A stretch of DNA of 64,000 bases from Xanthobacteraceae bacterium (GTDB taxonomy: Bacteria; Pseudomonadota; Alphaproteobacteria; Rhizobiales; Xanthobacteraceae), in contig JARLIY010000103.1 of NCBI GenBank assembly GCA_031291475.1, positions 161,887 through 225,886 of the forward strand, given 5' to 3'. The notes beneath the pieces were generated by a model that searched no databases, had not been told where the DNA came from, and was given only the letters and a program-made list of their open reading frames with translations. The position numbers and the translations under genes are program-made. Each line of letters starts with the position of its first letter. Position 1 is the stretch's first letter. Positions 27,708-35,381 of this stretch are shown here, piece after piece.

Positions 27708-28481
27708 TTAAAGTCCCTTCGGGTTGGTCAAGAACTCCTCGATGATCTCGGGCGGGGCCTTGACGTAATCCGACACGCGGCTGACTCCGAGACCGTTCAA
27801 GCGCTTCAGTTTGACGGCGAGCTCGGCCATTTTCACCACGATAGGAATGCCGTCGATCACCGGCGCGCCGTCCACGGTGTGTTCCCGCACCGCCGAGAAC
27901 AGCAGCATCGGAATGCCGCCGCCGGGGATCAGCACGTCGCAGCCGGCGGCGACCAGCGGCTGCGCCTGTTCGGCGAATAGCCGCACCACTTCGGCGGCGA
28001 GCGCATCGGACTCATAGGCTTTCAAAATCTGCCCCGGTTCGAACGTCATCGCATGCACGCCGGTGACGCGCCGCTCCAGCCCGTATTTGCCGATCTGGTG
28101 GTGAAACCAGGAAATATAGCGGGGGTTGATGGTGACGATGCCGCTCCTTTGGCCGAGCTGGCAGGCATAGAGCATCGAGGCTTCGCCAAGCGACACCACC
28201 GGAATGTCGACCACCGCGCGCGCCTCATAAAGCCCGGCGTCCTGGAAGTGACCGATGATGAACGCGTCGTAACCTTCGCGCTCGGCCTTGACCGCGTTGC
28301 AGATCACCTCGCGGGCGCAGCGGAACTCGACGATCGGGTGCGCGTAATTGTCGTGCGGCGTGATGCCCTTGATATCGACTTCGGTCCCGGGATCGACGAT
28401 CGCCGCGAGATGCCGGCGCAGCCGCGCCCAATAGACCTTACCGTTCGACTCGTCGACGTAGCTTTGATACCAGATACGCAT
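27708..28481 (-). CDS. Asp/Glu/hydantoin racemase-like protein with altered active site
   Basis: A 257-residue protein with the two-domain Asp/Glu racemase layout. The family's first catalytic Cys region (GCFxDPGL) reads IIGHFQDAGL near residue 78. The second (LGCxGM) reads IPGGGIPML near residue 190. Both catalytic cysteines therefore appear to be replaced. It probably binds a substrate of similar shape but may not racemise. It follows the SDR by 10 bases and is the last gene of the Rieske oxygenase operon. Confidence 0.75.
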   Translation of the reverse strand: MRIWYQSYVDESNGKVYWARLRRHLAAIVDPGTEVDIKGITPHDNYAHPIVEFRCAREVICNAVKAEREGYDAFIIGHFQDAGLYEARAVVDIPVVSLGEASMLYACQLGQRSGIVTINPRYISWFHHQIGKYGLERRVTGVHAMTFEPGQILKAYESDALAAEVVRLFAEQAQPLVAAGCDVLIPGGGIPMLLFSAVREHTVDGAPVIDGIPIVVKMAELAVKLKRLNGLGVSRVSDYVKAPPEIIEEFLTNPKGL

Positions 28482-28491
28482 CGTGTTTTTC

Positions 28492-29223
28492 CTAAAGGCT
28501 GAAACTGGAGACGCTGGCGCCGCCGCAGACGTAGAGAAGCTGCCCGGTCACGAACGAGTTTGCCGGATCGGCAAAGAACAAGACGGCGCGGGCGACGTCG
28601 TCGGCCCGCCCGAGCCGGCCGACCGGGATGGTCTTGGCCAGCGCCGCCTCGCGTTCGCTGTCCGCCGGGATGACTTGGCGAAACATCTCGGTATCCGCGA
28701 TCGGGCCCGGCGCCACGACATTCACCGTGATGCCGGACCGCGCCAATTCGAGGGCCCAGGTTCGCGCCATGCCGATCATGCCGGCTTTGGTCGCCGAATA
28801 GACGGTGCGCGTCTGCAGCCCGAGTGCCGCGCGCGAGGAGATGAGCACGATGCGGCCGAAATTGCGTTCGCGCATGCCCGGCAAGACGGCTTGCAGGATC
28901 AGGATGGCGGCGCCGAGGTGAAGCTGGGTGAGATCGTGCAAATCGTCCTGCTTAACCTCGGGGAGGAGACCTGCGCGCACGGCCCCGGCATTGTGGACCA
29001 CCGTGGCGACCGGATATTGCTTCGCCACGCCGGCGGCCGCTGTGGCGGTCGCTTTCGCGTCGGTGAGATCGACTTCGAGGGAATGCAGCGCCGCGTGAGT
29101 CCATTCCGGGCGCCGGCGCGAAAGCGAGACGACGTCATGGCCGGCCTCGACCATGCGGCGGCAGATCGCGGCGCCAATGCCGGTGCTTCCGCCGGTGACG
29201 ATGGCTACCGGGCGTTCGTTCAT
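28492..29223 (-). CDS. SDR family oxidoreductase (cis-diol dehydrogenase candidate)
   Basis: A 243-residue classical SDR: TGGSTGIG at the NAD(P) site, VHNAGAV near residue 76, ISSRAALG and catalytic YSATK near residue 142, then VVAPGPI. It lies 10 bases downstream of the Rieske beta-subunit gene. In ring-hydroxylating dioxygenase operons such an enzyme commonly oxidises the cis-dihydrodiol to a catechol, so this is the likely job. The sequence itself shows only the family. Confidence 0.85.
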   Translation of the reverse strand: MNERPVAIVTGGSTGIGAAICRRMVEAGHDVVSLSRRRPEWTHAALHSLEVDLTDAKATATAAAGVAKQYPVATVVHNAGAVRAGLLPEVKQDDLHDLTQLHLGAAILILQAVLPGMRERNFGRIVLISSRAALGLQTRTVYSATKAGMIGMARTWALELARSGITVNVVAPGPIADTEMFRQVIPADSEREAALAKTIPVGRLGRADDVARAVLFFADPANSFVTGQLLYVCGGASVSSFSL

Positions 29224-29233
29224 GGTGCGCGGC

Positions 29234-29716
29234 TCACATGAAAAGCTGGATGCTGCGGAGCGCGGCGTCGCAATTGACCAGATCGACGCGCTTCAATTTG
29301 ATCTTGAGCTTGCCGCCGACGAGCGCAAGCGTATGCGTCGCCCAGGCGGCGTACAATTCCTGCTCGTCGAGGCGCGTTTCCACGTAATGCATCGGCGTCC
29401 AGGTGACGTATTCGTTGGCGGCGGGATCACGCTTGTCGATCAGCGGCACCTGCAGCACGTGATGGCAGCGGCTTTTTGGCTTTTGCGAGAACGTCCGGTT
29501 GCCCTTGAGCCGCTCGATGCGGATTTGCAAGAGGAGCTTGTCCTCGTACATCAGCGACGTAGCGAGCCGCGGATCGGTCTGGCCCCATTCCAGTGGCATC
29601 CAGTAATAGCCGTCGTCGGCGAACAGATCGAGCCACTCCTCGAAGCGGTGCTGGTCGATCAGGCGTGCTTCATGCACGACAAAGCTGATCAGGTCATGGT
29701 CGGTCGGCGCGCTCAT
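29234..29716 (-). CDS. Aromatic-ring-hydroxylating dioxygenase, beta subunit
   Basis: A 160-residue small subunit of the NTF2-like ring-hydroxylating beta family. It has a HEARLIDQHRFEEWLDLFADD opening, DGYYWMP and a central SRCHHVLQVP block. It has a structural role in the alpha3beta3 oxygenase. It starts 7 bases after the alpha-subunit stop, so the two are co-translated in near-equal amounts. Confidence 0.88.
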   Translation of the reverse strand: MSAPTDHDLISFVVHEARLIDQHRFEEWLDLFADDGYYWMPLEWGQTDPRLATSLMYEDKLLLQIRIERLKGNRTFSQKPKSRCHHVLQVPLIDKRDPAANEYVTWTPMHYVETRLDEQELYAAWATHTLALVGGKLKIKLKRVDLVNCDAALRSIQLFM

Positions 29717-29723
29717 CGCCCCG

Positions 29724-31040
29724 TCACATCGACATGGTCATGAATTTCGACCAGGCGCGGAACTGGTTGCGCATCTGCCATTCCGACGTGCCGTTGATGA
29801 CCGCGGTCTCTTGTTCGATTTCCGCTGGGTCATAGAGGCGCTGAATGTTGACCCAGGGGTTGGCGTCGACATGCAGTCCTTCCTGGGCGCGCTCGTACAT
29901 TTCCAGGTCGTCGTGCCCGACGATCGAGGTCGGGGCATTCACCAGCCGGTTGTAGGTCAGCGTCCGCTCGAGCAGCGCATCCGGCGCGTCGACCAGGCGG
30001 AAGGTCCAGGATTCGGCGAGCGTCCGGTCGGGCGCGAGCGGCTTGAACAGGCGGATCGACTGGATCGGCCCCTTGACGGTGAAATTGGGAAAGTACGACG
30101 TGTTGTGGCGGTTCTCGTCGAGGATGGCCTTGGCGCGCGCCTCGCCGTAGGCGGCGACCATCTTCTCGAAGTAGTCGGGGATCGCCGAATAGTCGGAATG
30201 AATCGAATGGTGCACACCGGTATGGCCGTGGCCGTTTCGCCAGACGCGGATGCCCATCTTCTCGAAGAATTCGTAGGACGACATGAACGGCGCATAGATT
30301 TCGACCGCTGGCGGCTTCTTGTTGCTGCCGGGCGCCATCCGCTTCCACACCTCGATCGCCGTGCCGGCCGAGGATTCGTGGGCCACCATGGGATGACAGG
30401 TGTCGGTCAGGTTCTCGACCAGCATTTTCCAATTGCAATTGTGCATGTAGCGCAGCACGCCGCCGGCCACTTCCAGCCGCCCAGCGGGCGAGCGATCCAC
30501 CATATTGTCGATGGTCGAGAGACTCTCGCCGAAGTATTCCTCGAAGTCCGGTCCGACGTCGCTCATCTTGGCGAACATGAAGCCGCGATAATTTCTTACG
30601 TGCTTCACCGGTGCGATGCCTTTGACGGCGACGCTCTCCTCCAGCCCGGTGTTCTCGTAGCCCTTGCGCAAGGGGATCGCGAGCAGTGAGCCGTCGGTCT
30701 TGAACGACCAGGCGTGATACGGGCAGCGGAAGAATTTTCCGGCGTTGCCGCAGGTGTCGATGGTGATGCGCGTGCCCTTGTGCGGGCAGCGGTTGTAGAG
30801 GACGTGCACGACGCCGTCGGTGTGGCGCACCATCAGGATCGGCTGCTTGCCGATGGTCGTGCCGTAATAGTCGCCGGCATTGGGCACCTGGCTGTCGTGA
30901 CCGACATAGATCCAGGTGTTGGCGAACAAATGCTCCATCTCGAGGTCGAATACTTCCTGGTCGACGTAAACATCGCGATGGACCTCAGTCTCCCGCACCA
31001 GGTCATGAACCGCGGCGGCGTTTTTGTTGTACTGGCCCAT
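29724..31040 (-). CDS. Rieske aromatic-ring-hydroxylating dioxygenase, alpha subunit
   Basis: A 438-residue large subunit. The N-terminal Rieske [2Fe-2S] domain has CPHKGT near residue 85 and FRCPYHAW near residue 105. The catalytic domain has the mononuclear iron histidines in NLTDTCHPMVAHESS near residue 217. These enzymes add O2 across an aromatic ring using electrons from a ferredoxin, which is encoded 21 bases upstream. The beta subunit follows directly. The substrate group cannot be fixed; neighbouring CoA ligase and transporter genes suggest an aromatic acid or its analogue. Confidence 0.9.
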   Translation of the reverse strand: MGQYNKNAAAVHDLVRETEVHRDVYVDQEVFDLEMEHLFANTWIYVGHDSQVPNAGDYYGTTIGKQPILMVRHTDGVVHVLYNRCPHKGTRITIDTCGNAGKFFRCPYHAWSFKTDGSLLAIPLRKGYENTGLEESVAVKGIAPVKHVRNYRGFMFAKMSDVGPDFEEYFGESLSTIDNMVDRSPAGRLEVAGGVLRYMHNCNWKMLVENLTDTCHPMVAHESSAGTAIEVWKRMAPGSNKKPPAVEIYAPFMSSYEFFEKMGIRVWRNGHGHTGVHHSIHSDYSAIPDYFEKMVAAYGEARAKAILDENRHNTSYFPNFTVKGPIQSIRLFKPLAPDRTLAESWTFRLVDAPDALLERTLTYNRLVNAPTSIVGHDDLEMYERAQEGLHVDANPWVNIQRLYDPAEIEQETAVINGTSEWQMRNQFRAWSKFMTMSM

Positions 31041-31061
31041 GAATATCTCCCTTGCCGTCGG

Positions 31062-31337
31062 TCAGAGGTCGAGAACAAGCCGTGGCGTCTTTGCTCTCGA
31101 TACGCAGATTTGCATCACCTTGTTCCCGGCGCGCTCGTCGTCGCTGAGGATGTGATCGCGATGATCGGGCACGCCTTCCAGCACGGCGACCTGGCAGATG
31201 CCGCACTCGCCGCGCTGGCAATCGTACATCGGATCGATGCCTTCCTCTATCAGCACCTGCAGGATGCCTTTGTCGGGCGGAACAATGAAGGTCAGGCCGG
31301 AACGCTTCAGCACGACCTCGATTGCGGTATCGGCCAT
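31062..31337 (-). CDS. [2Fe-2S] plant-type ferredoxin for the ring hydroxylase
   Basis: A 91-residue ferredoxin starting at ATG 31337 behind AGGAG. Cluster ligands are in CQRGECGIC with a fourth Cys in QICVS. It resembles the C-terminal ferredoxin domain of vanillate-demethylase-type reductases but stands alone, without the FAD/NAD domains. It is first in the operon ferredoxin-alpha-beta-SDR-racemase. A reductase gene is not visible in the window, so electrons must come from a protein encoded elsewhere. Confidence 0.87.
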   Translation of the reverse strand: MADTAIEVVLKRSGLTFIVPPDKGILQVLIEEGIDPMYDCQRGECGICQVAVLEGVPDHRDHILSDDERAGNKVMQICVSRAKTPRLVLDL

Positions 31338-31403
31338 GGGCAGCTCCTTGCCGGATATCTGATGCTTTAGGCTTAAAATAAACCCGCGGGGGGACTTTGT
31401 GCT
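31338..31403. promoter_or_regulatory. Divergent promoter spacer with TTTAGGCTTAAAA box
   Basis: Only 66 bases separate the ferredoxin and acyl-CoA ligase genes. The box at 31366-31378 closely matches that at 26394-26407, giving the shared pattern TTTNRRGCTTAAA. It is a candidate operator for a regulator common to both divergent units. Confidence 0.4.
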
Positions 31404-33065
31404 ATGCATTTATCGCATCTGCGATCGCCGATCGCCGCCATAACCGCTGCCAAAGCCGTTTCAATGTCGCTCCCCGATCTGTTTCCGCCGTCCGAGCGCA
31501 CCTTACCCAAAATGCTCGCACGCCAGGCCGAGCGTTATCGCCAACGCCGTCTGGTGACGATCGGCGGCACGGCGCTGAGCTATGCCGACACCCGCGATGC
31601 CGCCGCGGGCTATGCCGGCGCTCTGGCCGCGGCCGGAACGAAACCCGGCGACCGCGTCGCCATTATGTGCGGCAACCGCGCCGAACTCCTGCTCAGCATT
31701 CTCGGGTGCGCCTGGCTTGGCGCCATCGCCGTTCCCATCAACACCGCCTCGCGCGGCGCGCAGCTGCAACACATCCTCGGCAATTGCGGCGCGCGGCTTC
31801 TGGTCATCGAGCGCGAGCTGACCCCGGTGCTCGTGTCGCTCGATTTGGCGCACATTCCGCTCGAAGCTTTGTGGCTGGTCGGGGAGGGGCCCGCGGGAGA
31901 TTTAAGGCAGCTCAAATCGGCGCCGTTCCCGAAGCCGCAGGGACACATGCCGCCGCACCCGGCAGAACCCGGCGATACGTTTGCCATCCTCTACACCTCC
32001 GGCACGACGGGCTTGTCTAAGGGTGTGTGCTGCCCGCACGCCCAATATTTCTGGTGGGGCGTCTACACGTCGCAGCTCATCGGCGTCCGCGAGTCGGACG
32101 TGCTAGTGACGACCTTGCCGGTGTTCCACACCAACGCGCTCGGCGCATTCTTCCAGACCTTGCTTAGTGGCGCGACGATCGTCGTCGAGCCGCGTTTCTC
32201 CGCTTCGGGATTCATGCCGGCGCTGGCGCAGCACAAGGCGACAGTGACCTTCGTGCTTGGCGCGATGGTGCCGATGCTGTTGACGCAGGAAGAAAGTGCC
32301 GCCGATCGCGCGCACAATGTGCGGCTTGCTTTGGCGCCGGCGGTGCCGGCGCATTTCCACAAAAGCTTCACCGATCGCTTCGGTTTCGGGCTGATCGACG
32401 GATACGGCTCTACCGAAACGAACTGCATCATGGGCGCGCCGCTTGCCGAGCAACGGCCCGGCACGATGGGGCGGCTCTTGCCCGGCTTCGCCGCCCGCGT
32501 GGTGGATGTAAACGACAACGAACTGCCGGACGGCGAAGCGGGCGAGCTGGTGCTGCGCGCCGACGAACCGTTTGCCTTTGCCACCGGCTATTTCGGCATG
32601 GCAGACAAGACGGTCGAGGCCTGGCGTAATCTCTGGTTCCACACCGGCGACCGCGTCGCGCGCGAACCCGACGGTTACTATCGCTTCATGGACCGCATGA
32701 AGGATGCCATCCGCCGCCGCGGCGAGAACATCTCGTCCTACGAAGTGGAGCAGGTGCTGCTCAGCCATCCGGCGGTTGCGAACGCCGCCGTCTTCCCGGT
32801 GCGCTCCGAACTCGCCGAGGACGAGGTGATGGCCGCCCTCATACTACGCGCGGGCACGCGGCTCACTCACTCCGAACTTCTGGATTTTTGCCAGCCGCGC
32901 ATGCCGTATTTTGCGGTGCCGCGCTATCTCGAATTTGTCGAAGCGCTGCCGGCTACCGAGAGCGGCAAGGTGACCAAATACAAGCTGCGCGAACGCGGCG
33001 TCACCGCGGCGACGTGGGATCGGGAGAAGGTTGGGTATAAAGTCGTGCGGAAGAGCGCGCCTTAG
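31404..33065 (+). CDS. ATP-dependent acyl-CoA ligase (AMP-forming)
   Basis: A 553-residue adenylate-forming enzyme. It has the AMP-binding loop YTSGTTGLSKG near residue 199, DGYGSTET near residue 333, HTGDR near residue 414 and the C-terminal RRGENISSYEVEQ hinge region near residue 440. It resembles the CaiC-like or aromatic-acid ligase group. The start is uncertain: ATG 31404 has a distant GGGGGA, and ATG 31464 opens the conserved part (LPDLFPPSERTLPKML). It is divergent from the Rieske operon and would activate an acid for CoA-linked breakdown by the thiolase. Confidence 0.87.
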   Translation: MHLSHLRSPIAAITAAKAVSMSLPDLFPPSERTLPKMLARQAERYRQRRLVTIGGTALSYADTRDAAAGYAGALAAAGTKPGDRVAIMCGNRAELLLSILGCAWLGAIAVPINTASRGAQLQHILGNCGARLLVIERELTPVLVSLDLAHIPLEALWLVGEGPAGDLRQLKSAPFPKPQGHMPPHPAEPGDTFAILYTSGTTGLSKGVCCPHAQYFWWGVYTSQLIGVRESDVLVTTLPVFHTNALGAFFQTLLSGATIVVEPRFSASGFMPALAQHKATVTFVLGAMVPMLLTQEESAADRAHNVRLALAPAVPAHFHKSFTDRFGFGLIDGYGSTETNCIMGAPLAEQRPGTMGRLLPGFAARVVDVNDNELPDGEAGELVLRADEPFAFATGYFGMADKTVEAWRNLWFHTGDRVAREPDGYYRFMDRMKDAIRRRGENISSYEVEQVLLSHPAVANAAVFPVRSELAEDEVMAALILRAGTRLTHSELLDFCQPRMPYFAVPRYLEFVEALPATESGKVTKYKLRERGVTAATWDREKVGYKVVRKSAP

Positions 33066-33100
33066 CTCTCAGAGCGGAATGAAATTTGATTGCATCGTCA

Positions 33101-33121
33101 TGCCCGCGCTTGTCGCGGGCA
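33101..33121. terminator. Perfect 8-base hairpin after the ligase gene (REP-like/terminator)
   Basis: TGCCCGCG and CGCGGGCA pair perfectly around CTTGT, 36 bases after the ligase stop. No T-run follows directly, so it may be a REP-type element that stops or stabilises the transcript rather than a classical terminator. Confidence 0.5.
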
Positions 33122-33153
33122 AGGTCTGCGGTGATCTTTTTTGTGATCGCAAG

Positions 33154-33205
33154 TCGGCCCGGCAGGATTCGAACCTGCGACCTTGAGCTTAGAAGGCTCT
33201 TGGCG
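33154..33205 (-). pseudogene. 3' fragment of a tRNA-Arg(TCT) gene (probable attachment-site remnant)
   Basis: Reading the minus strand, an anticodon arm GAGC-CTTCTAA-GCTC (anticodon TCT) is followed by a five-base variable region, a perfect T arm (GCAGG-TTCGAAT-CCTGC), and an acceptor strand CGGGCCG plus A. The 5' half (acceptor strand, D arm) is missing: the sequence beyond 33205 does not pair with the acceptor and instead enters repeat R2. Integrases often cross over in this half of tRNA genes, so this is most likely an att-site copy. No encoded CCA is seen. Confidence 0.72.
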
Positions 33206-33310
33206 CCGCCTGTTCGTGTTTGTTCGTGGGTGACTTTGTGGGTGGGATACCGCCAGCGGCGGAAAGCGGGTCAAATCAATGGGGGGAGGCGGAGGGGGCC
33301 TCTGCTGCTT
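33203..33310 (+). repeat. Dispersed repeat R2, copy B, abutting the tRNA fragment
   Basis: About 108 bases matching 9389-9500, including TGTTCGTGGGTGACTTTGTG and AGGCGGAGGGGGCCTCTG. Its edge coincides with the broken end of the tRNA-Arg fragment, which suggests that it is the border of a past integration. Confidence 0.65.
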
Positions 33311-33335
33311 TTCCCCCGTCTGCTTTTCCCCCGAA

Positions 33336-33370
33336 AGCGGACATTCGAGCCCCTTCGCGCGATGTCCGCT
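33336..33370. repeat. AGCGGACAT inverted repeat, 17-base loop
   Basis: Perfect 9-base arms AGCGGACAT and ATGTCCGCT with a 17-base loop, the same loop length as the copy at 9245-9277. Both copies lie shortly after or before an R2 repeat. Confidence 0.6.
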
Positions 33371-33524
33371 AAGGGCCATTTCCAGACTTATGGCGGCGCA
33401 GCAAATTCGCTGAGATTTAGGGGGCCTTCGTTGCCGGGGCGGTGCCGGGTTCACCGCGACTAGCCTTGCGACGTAGGGACCTGAAGCCTACCTTCGCCGC
33501 AATTCGGTGCGAGGAAACGCTTCA

Positions 33525-34931
33525 ATGAGCGAGACCGAAGCCCTCTTTGGTGTGCTGCGCCAATCGGCCGATCCTGATTGTGCTGCCGCCATCGAGCAAT
33601 TGGTTCGCGAGGCACCCGATCGCGACCTCTGTCGCATCAATGTGCTCGCCTTTGCCGGCAAGCGTAACCTCGATGAAGAGCGTGCCATCGCCGCGTTCCT
33701 GCATGCGGCTCGACTCGGCCTGTTCGAACTGTCTTGGAATGTCCTTTGTCCTGGATGTGGCGGCGTGCTCGAAGCGGCTGCTACGCTCAAGACCGTTAAC
33801 CGTGACGAATACCACTGCGGATTGTGTGCTGCCGGTTACAAGCCGACGCTCGATGAGATGGTGGAAGTGACCTTCACCGTCAGTCCGCGCGTCCGCCACA
33901 TTGCCGCGCACAACCCGGATACGCTCTCCGAAGTCGAATATTACCGGCAGATTTTCTGGTGTTCAGGTGTCGATCTTCCTGAGACGTTGGCGGAAAGTCT
34001 TGCCGAGTTCACCGTCGATTCGATTGAGTTGCCGCCCGGAGAGAAGGCGGTGTTGTCGGTGCAACTCCCAAGCGATTTTGTCATCCTCTTCGATCCGGTG
34101 ACGCACGGAACGCAGTTCATCGACGTCAAAGGCGAGCCGACGCGCGAACGGCAGACACTGACGATGGTATTCAATAACGTGAAGGCACCAGTCGGCACGA
34201 TTGAGATGCGGCCGGGGCCGTTGCGGCTCGCGCTCGAGAACCGCACCAGCCGCCGCGTGCTGCCGGCGCTGTGGATCGCCGGCGATCCGTTGCACCATCT
34301 ACTGGGCAAACGGCGGCCGTTCCTGACGGCAAAGCGTCTCCTGACCAATCAGACTTTCCGTGACATCTACCGCACCGACACCCTTGACGTGGACCAGCGG
34401 CTTAAGATCACGAGCCTCACCTTCCTGTTTACCGATCTCAAAGGCTCGACTGCGCTTTATGAGCGGGTCGGCGACCTCGTCGCTTACGATCTCGTTCGCC
34501 AGCACTTTCACGTTCTCTATGACGTCGTGGCTGCGGAGGCAGGCGCCGTGGTCAAGACCATCGGCGACGCCGTGATGGCGACCTTCGAGACGCCCGACCG
34601 GGCGCTGGCGGCGGCGTTGCGCATGCGCGAGGAAATGGCGCGCATCAATGCCGAACGCCGCAATGAGGATTTGCTCCTTAAAATCGGCATTCACGAAGGG
34701 CCGTGCCTCGCCGTTACGCTCAACAACAGCCAGGACTATTTCGGCCAGACCGTGAACATGGCGGCGCGCGTGCAGGGGCTGGCTTCGTCGCGTGCTATCT
34801 TCGTTACCAAGTCGGTGGTCGAGGACGTCAAGGCAGCGAAAATTCTCGAAAACTCGGGCCTGCGGCCGACCATGCAGCGTGCAGCGCTGCGCGGCATCAC
34901 TGACGAAACGACTGTGTACGAGATCCCCTGA
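33525..34931 (+). CDS. DUF5939 adenylate/guanylate cyclase
   Basis: A 468-residue protein. Residues about 1-270 are the DUF5939 region, with a zinc-ribbon-like pair CPGCGG and HCGLC near residues 80 and 104. Residues about 300-468 are a class III cyclase domain with FLFTDLKGSTALYERVGD, KTIGDAVMATFETPD and FGQTVNMAARVQGL; both metal aspartates are present. The ATG at 33525 has GAGGAA upstream and is preferred over the GTG at 33507. It is a second, unrelated-architecture cyclase in this window. It probably makes cAMP in response to a signal sensed by the N-terminal part. Confidence 0.87.
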   Translation: MSETEALFGVLRQSADPDCAAAIEQLVREAPDRDLCRINVLAFAGKRNLDEERAIAAFLHAARLGLFELSWNVLCPGCGGVLEAAATLKTVNRDEYHCGLCAAGYKPTLDEMVEVTFTVSPRVRHIAAHNPDTLSEVEYYRQIFWCSGVDLPETLAESLAEFTVDSIELPPGEKAVLSVQLPSDFVILFDPVTHGTQFIDVKGEPTRERQTLTMVFNNVKAPVGTIEMRPGPLRLALENRTSRRVLPALWIAGDPLHHLLGKRRPFLTAKRLLTNQTFRDIYRTDTLDVDQRLKITSLTFLFTDLKGSTALYERVGDLVAYDLVRQHFHVLYDVVAAEAGAVVKTIGDAVMATFETPDRALAAALRMREEMARINAERRNEDLLLKIGIHEGPCLAVTLNNSQDYFGQTVNMAARVQGLASSRAIFVTKSVVEDVKAAKILENSGLRPTMQRAALRGITDETTVYEIP

Positions 34932-35381
34932 CGGCAAACGGTGAACTGCCTCCCCGCAGACCGTCTCGCGCGCGGTGACGTGGTGAGCTTATCGAGCATT
35001 TCGATAACTGCGCGCTGCCCATGTTGCGTTGCACGATGGATCGCAGTAATCGGTCGCTCAGGGTCACAAGCCGACATGGCGGTTCGAGTTTGTGACCTCT
35101 GCTACTCCTCCGAAAGCCGACATTGCTTCCGCGCTTACCAGGCCGCGCCCTGACGACCGCCCGGTTGTGGGTGGATTTGAGGGTAGGGGAGGCAAAGGCC
35201 GTGAATATTTCAGTGAATCCAATCGCCCCAGGCCGGAGGACCGCTCCGCCGGAGGTCCGCTTTTCCGCGATGTCGGAGTATAAAGTAGACATCGCGATTT
35301 GACCGCGTCATGTCGGCTCAGACCGTGAGTTTCCATCAAACGTCCGGATTTGATTTCGGGTAGGGACAGGTAAATTATCGC
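34932..35381. other. Repeat-bearing spacer between convergent genes
   Basis: About 450 bases without a credible gene. It contains a degenerate copy of the R1/R2 core at 35164-35185 (GTGGGTGGATTTGAGGGTA). A perfect 9-base inverted repeat CGCGATGTC/GACATCGCG with a 13-base loop is at 35266-35296. The latter belongs loosely to the GCGGACAT group. Confidence 0.5.

Noticed and set aside
33154..33230. A complete tRNA-Arg gene
   Set aside because: No 5' acceptor strand able to pair with CGGGCCG and no D arm is present; only the 3' half is there.
33086..33463. A plus-strand frame containing SRPGRIRTCDLELRR
   Set aside because: This peptide is the well-known artefact of translating through a tRNA gene; it is not a protein.
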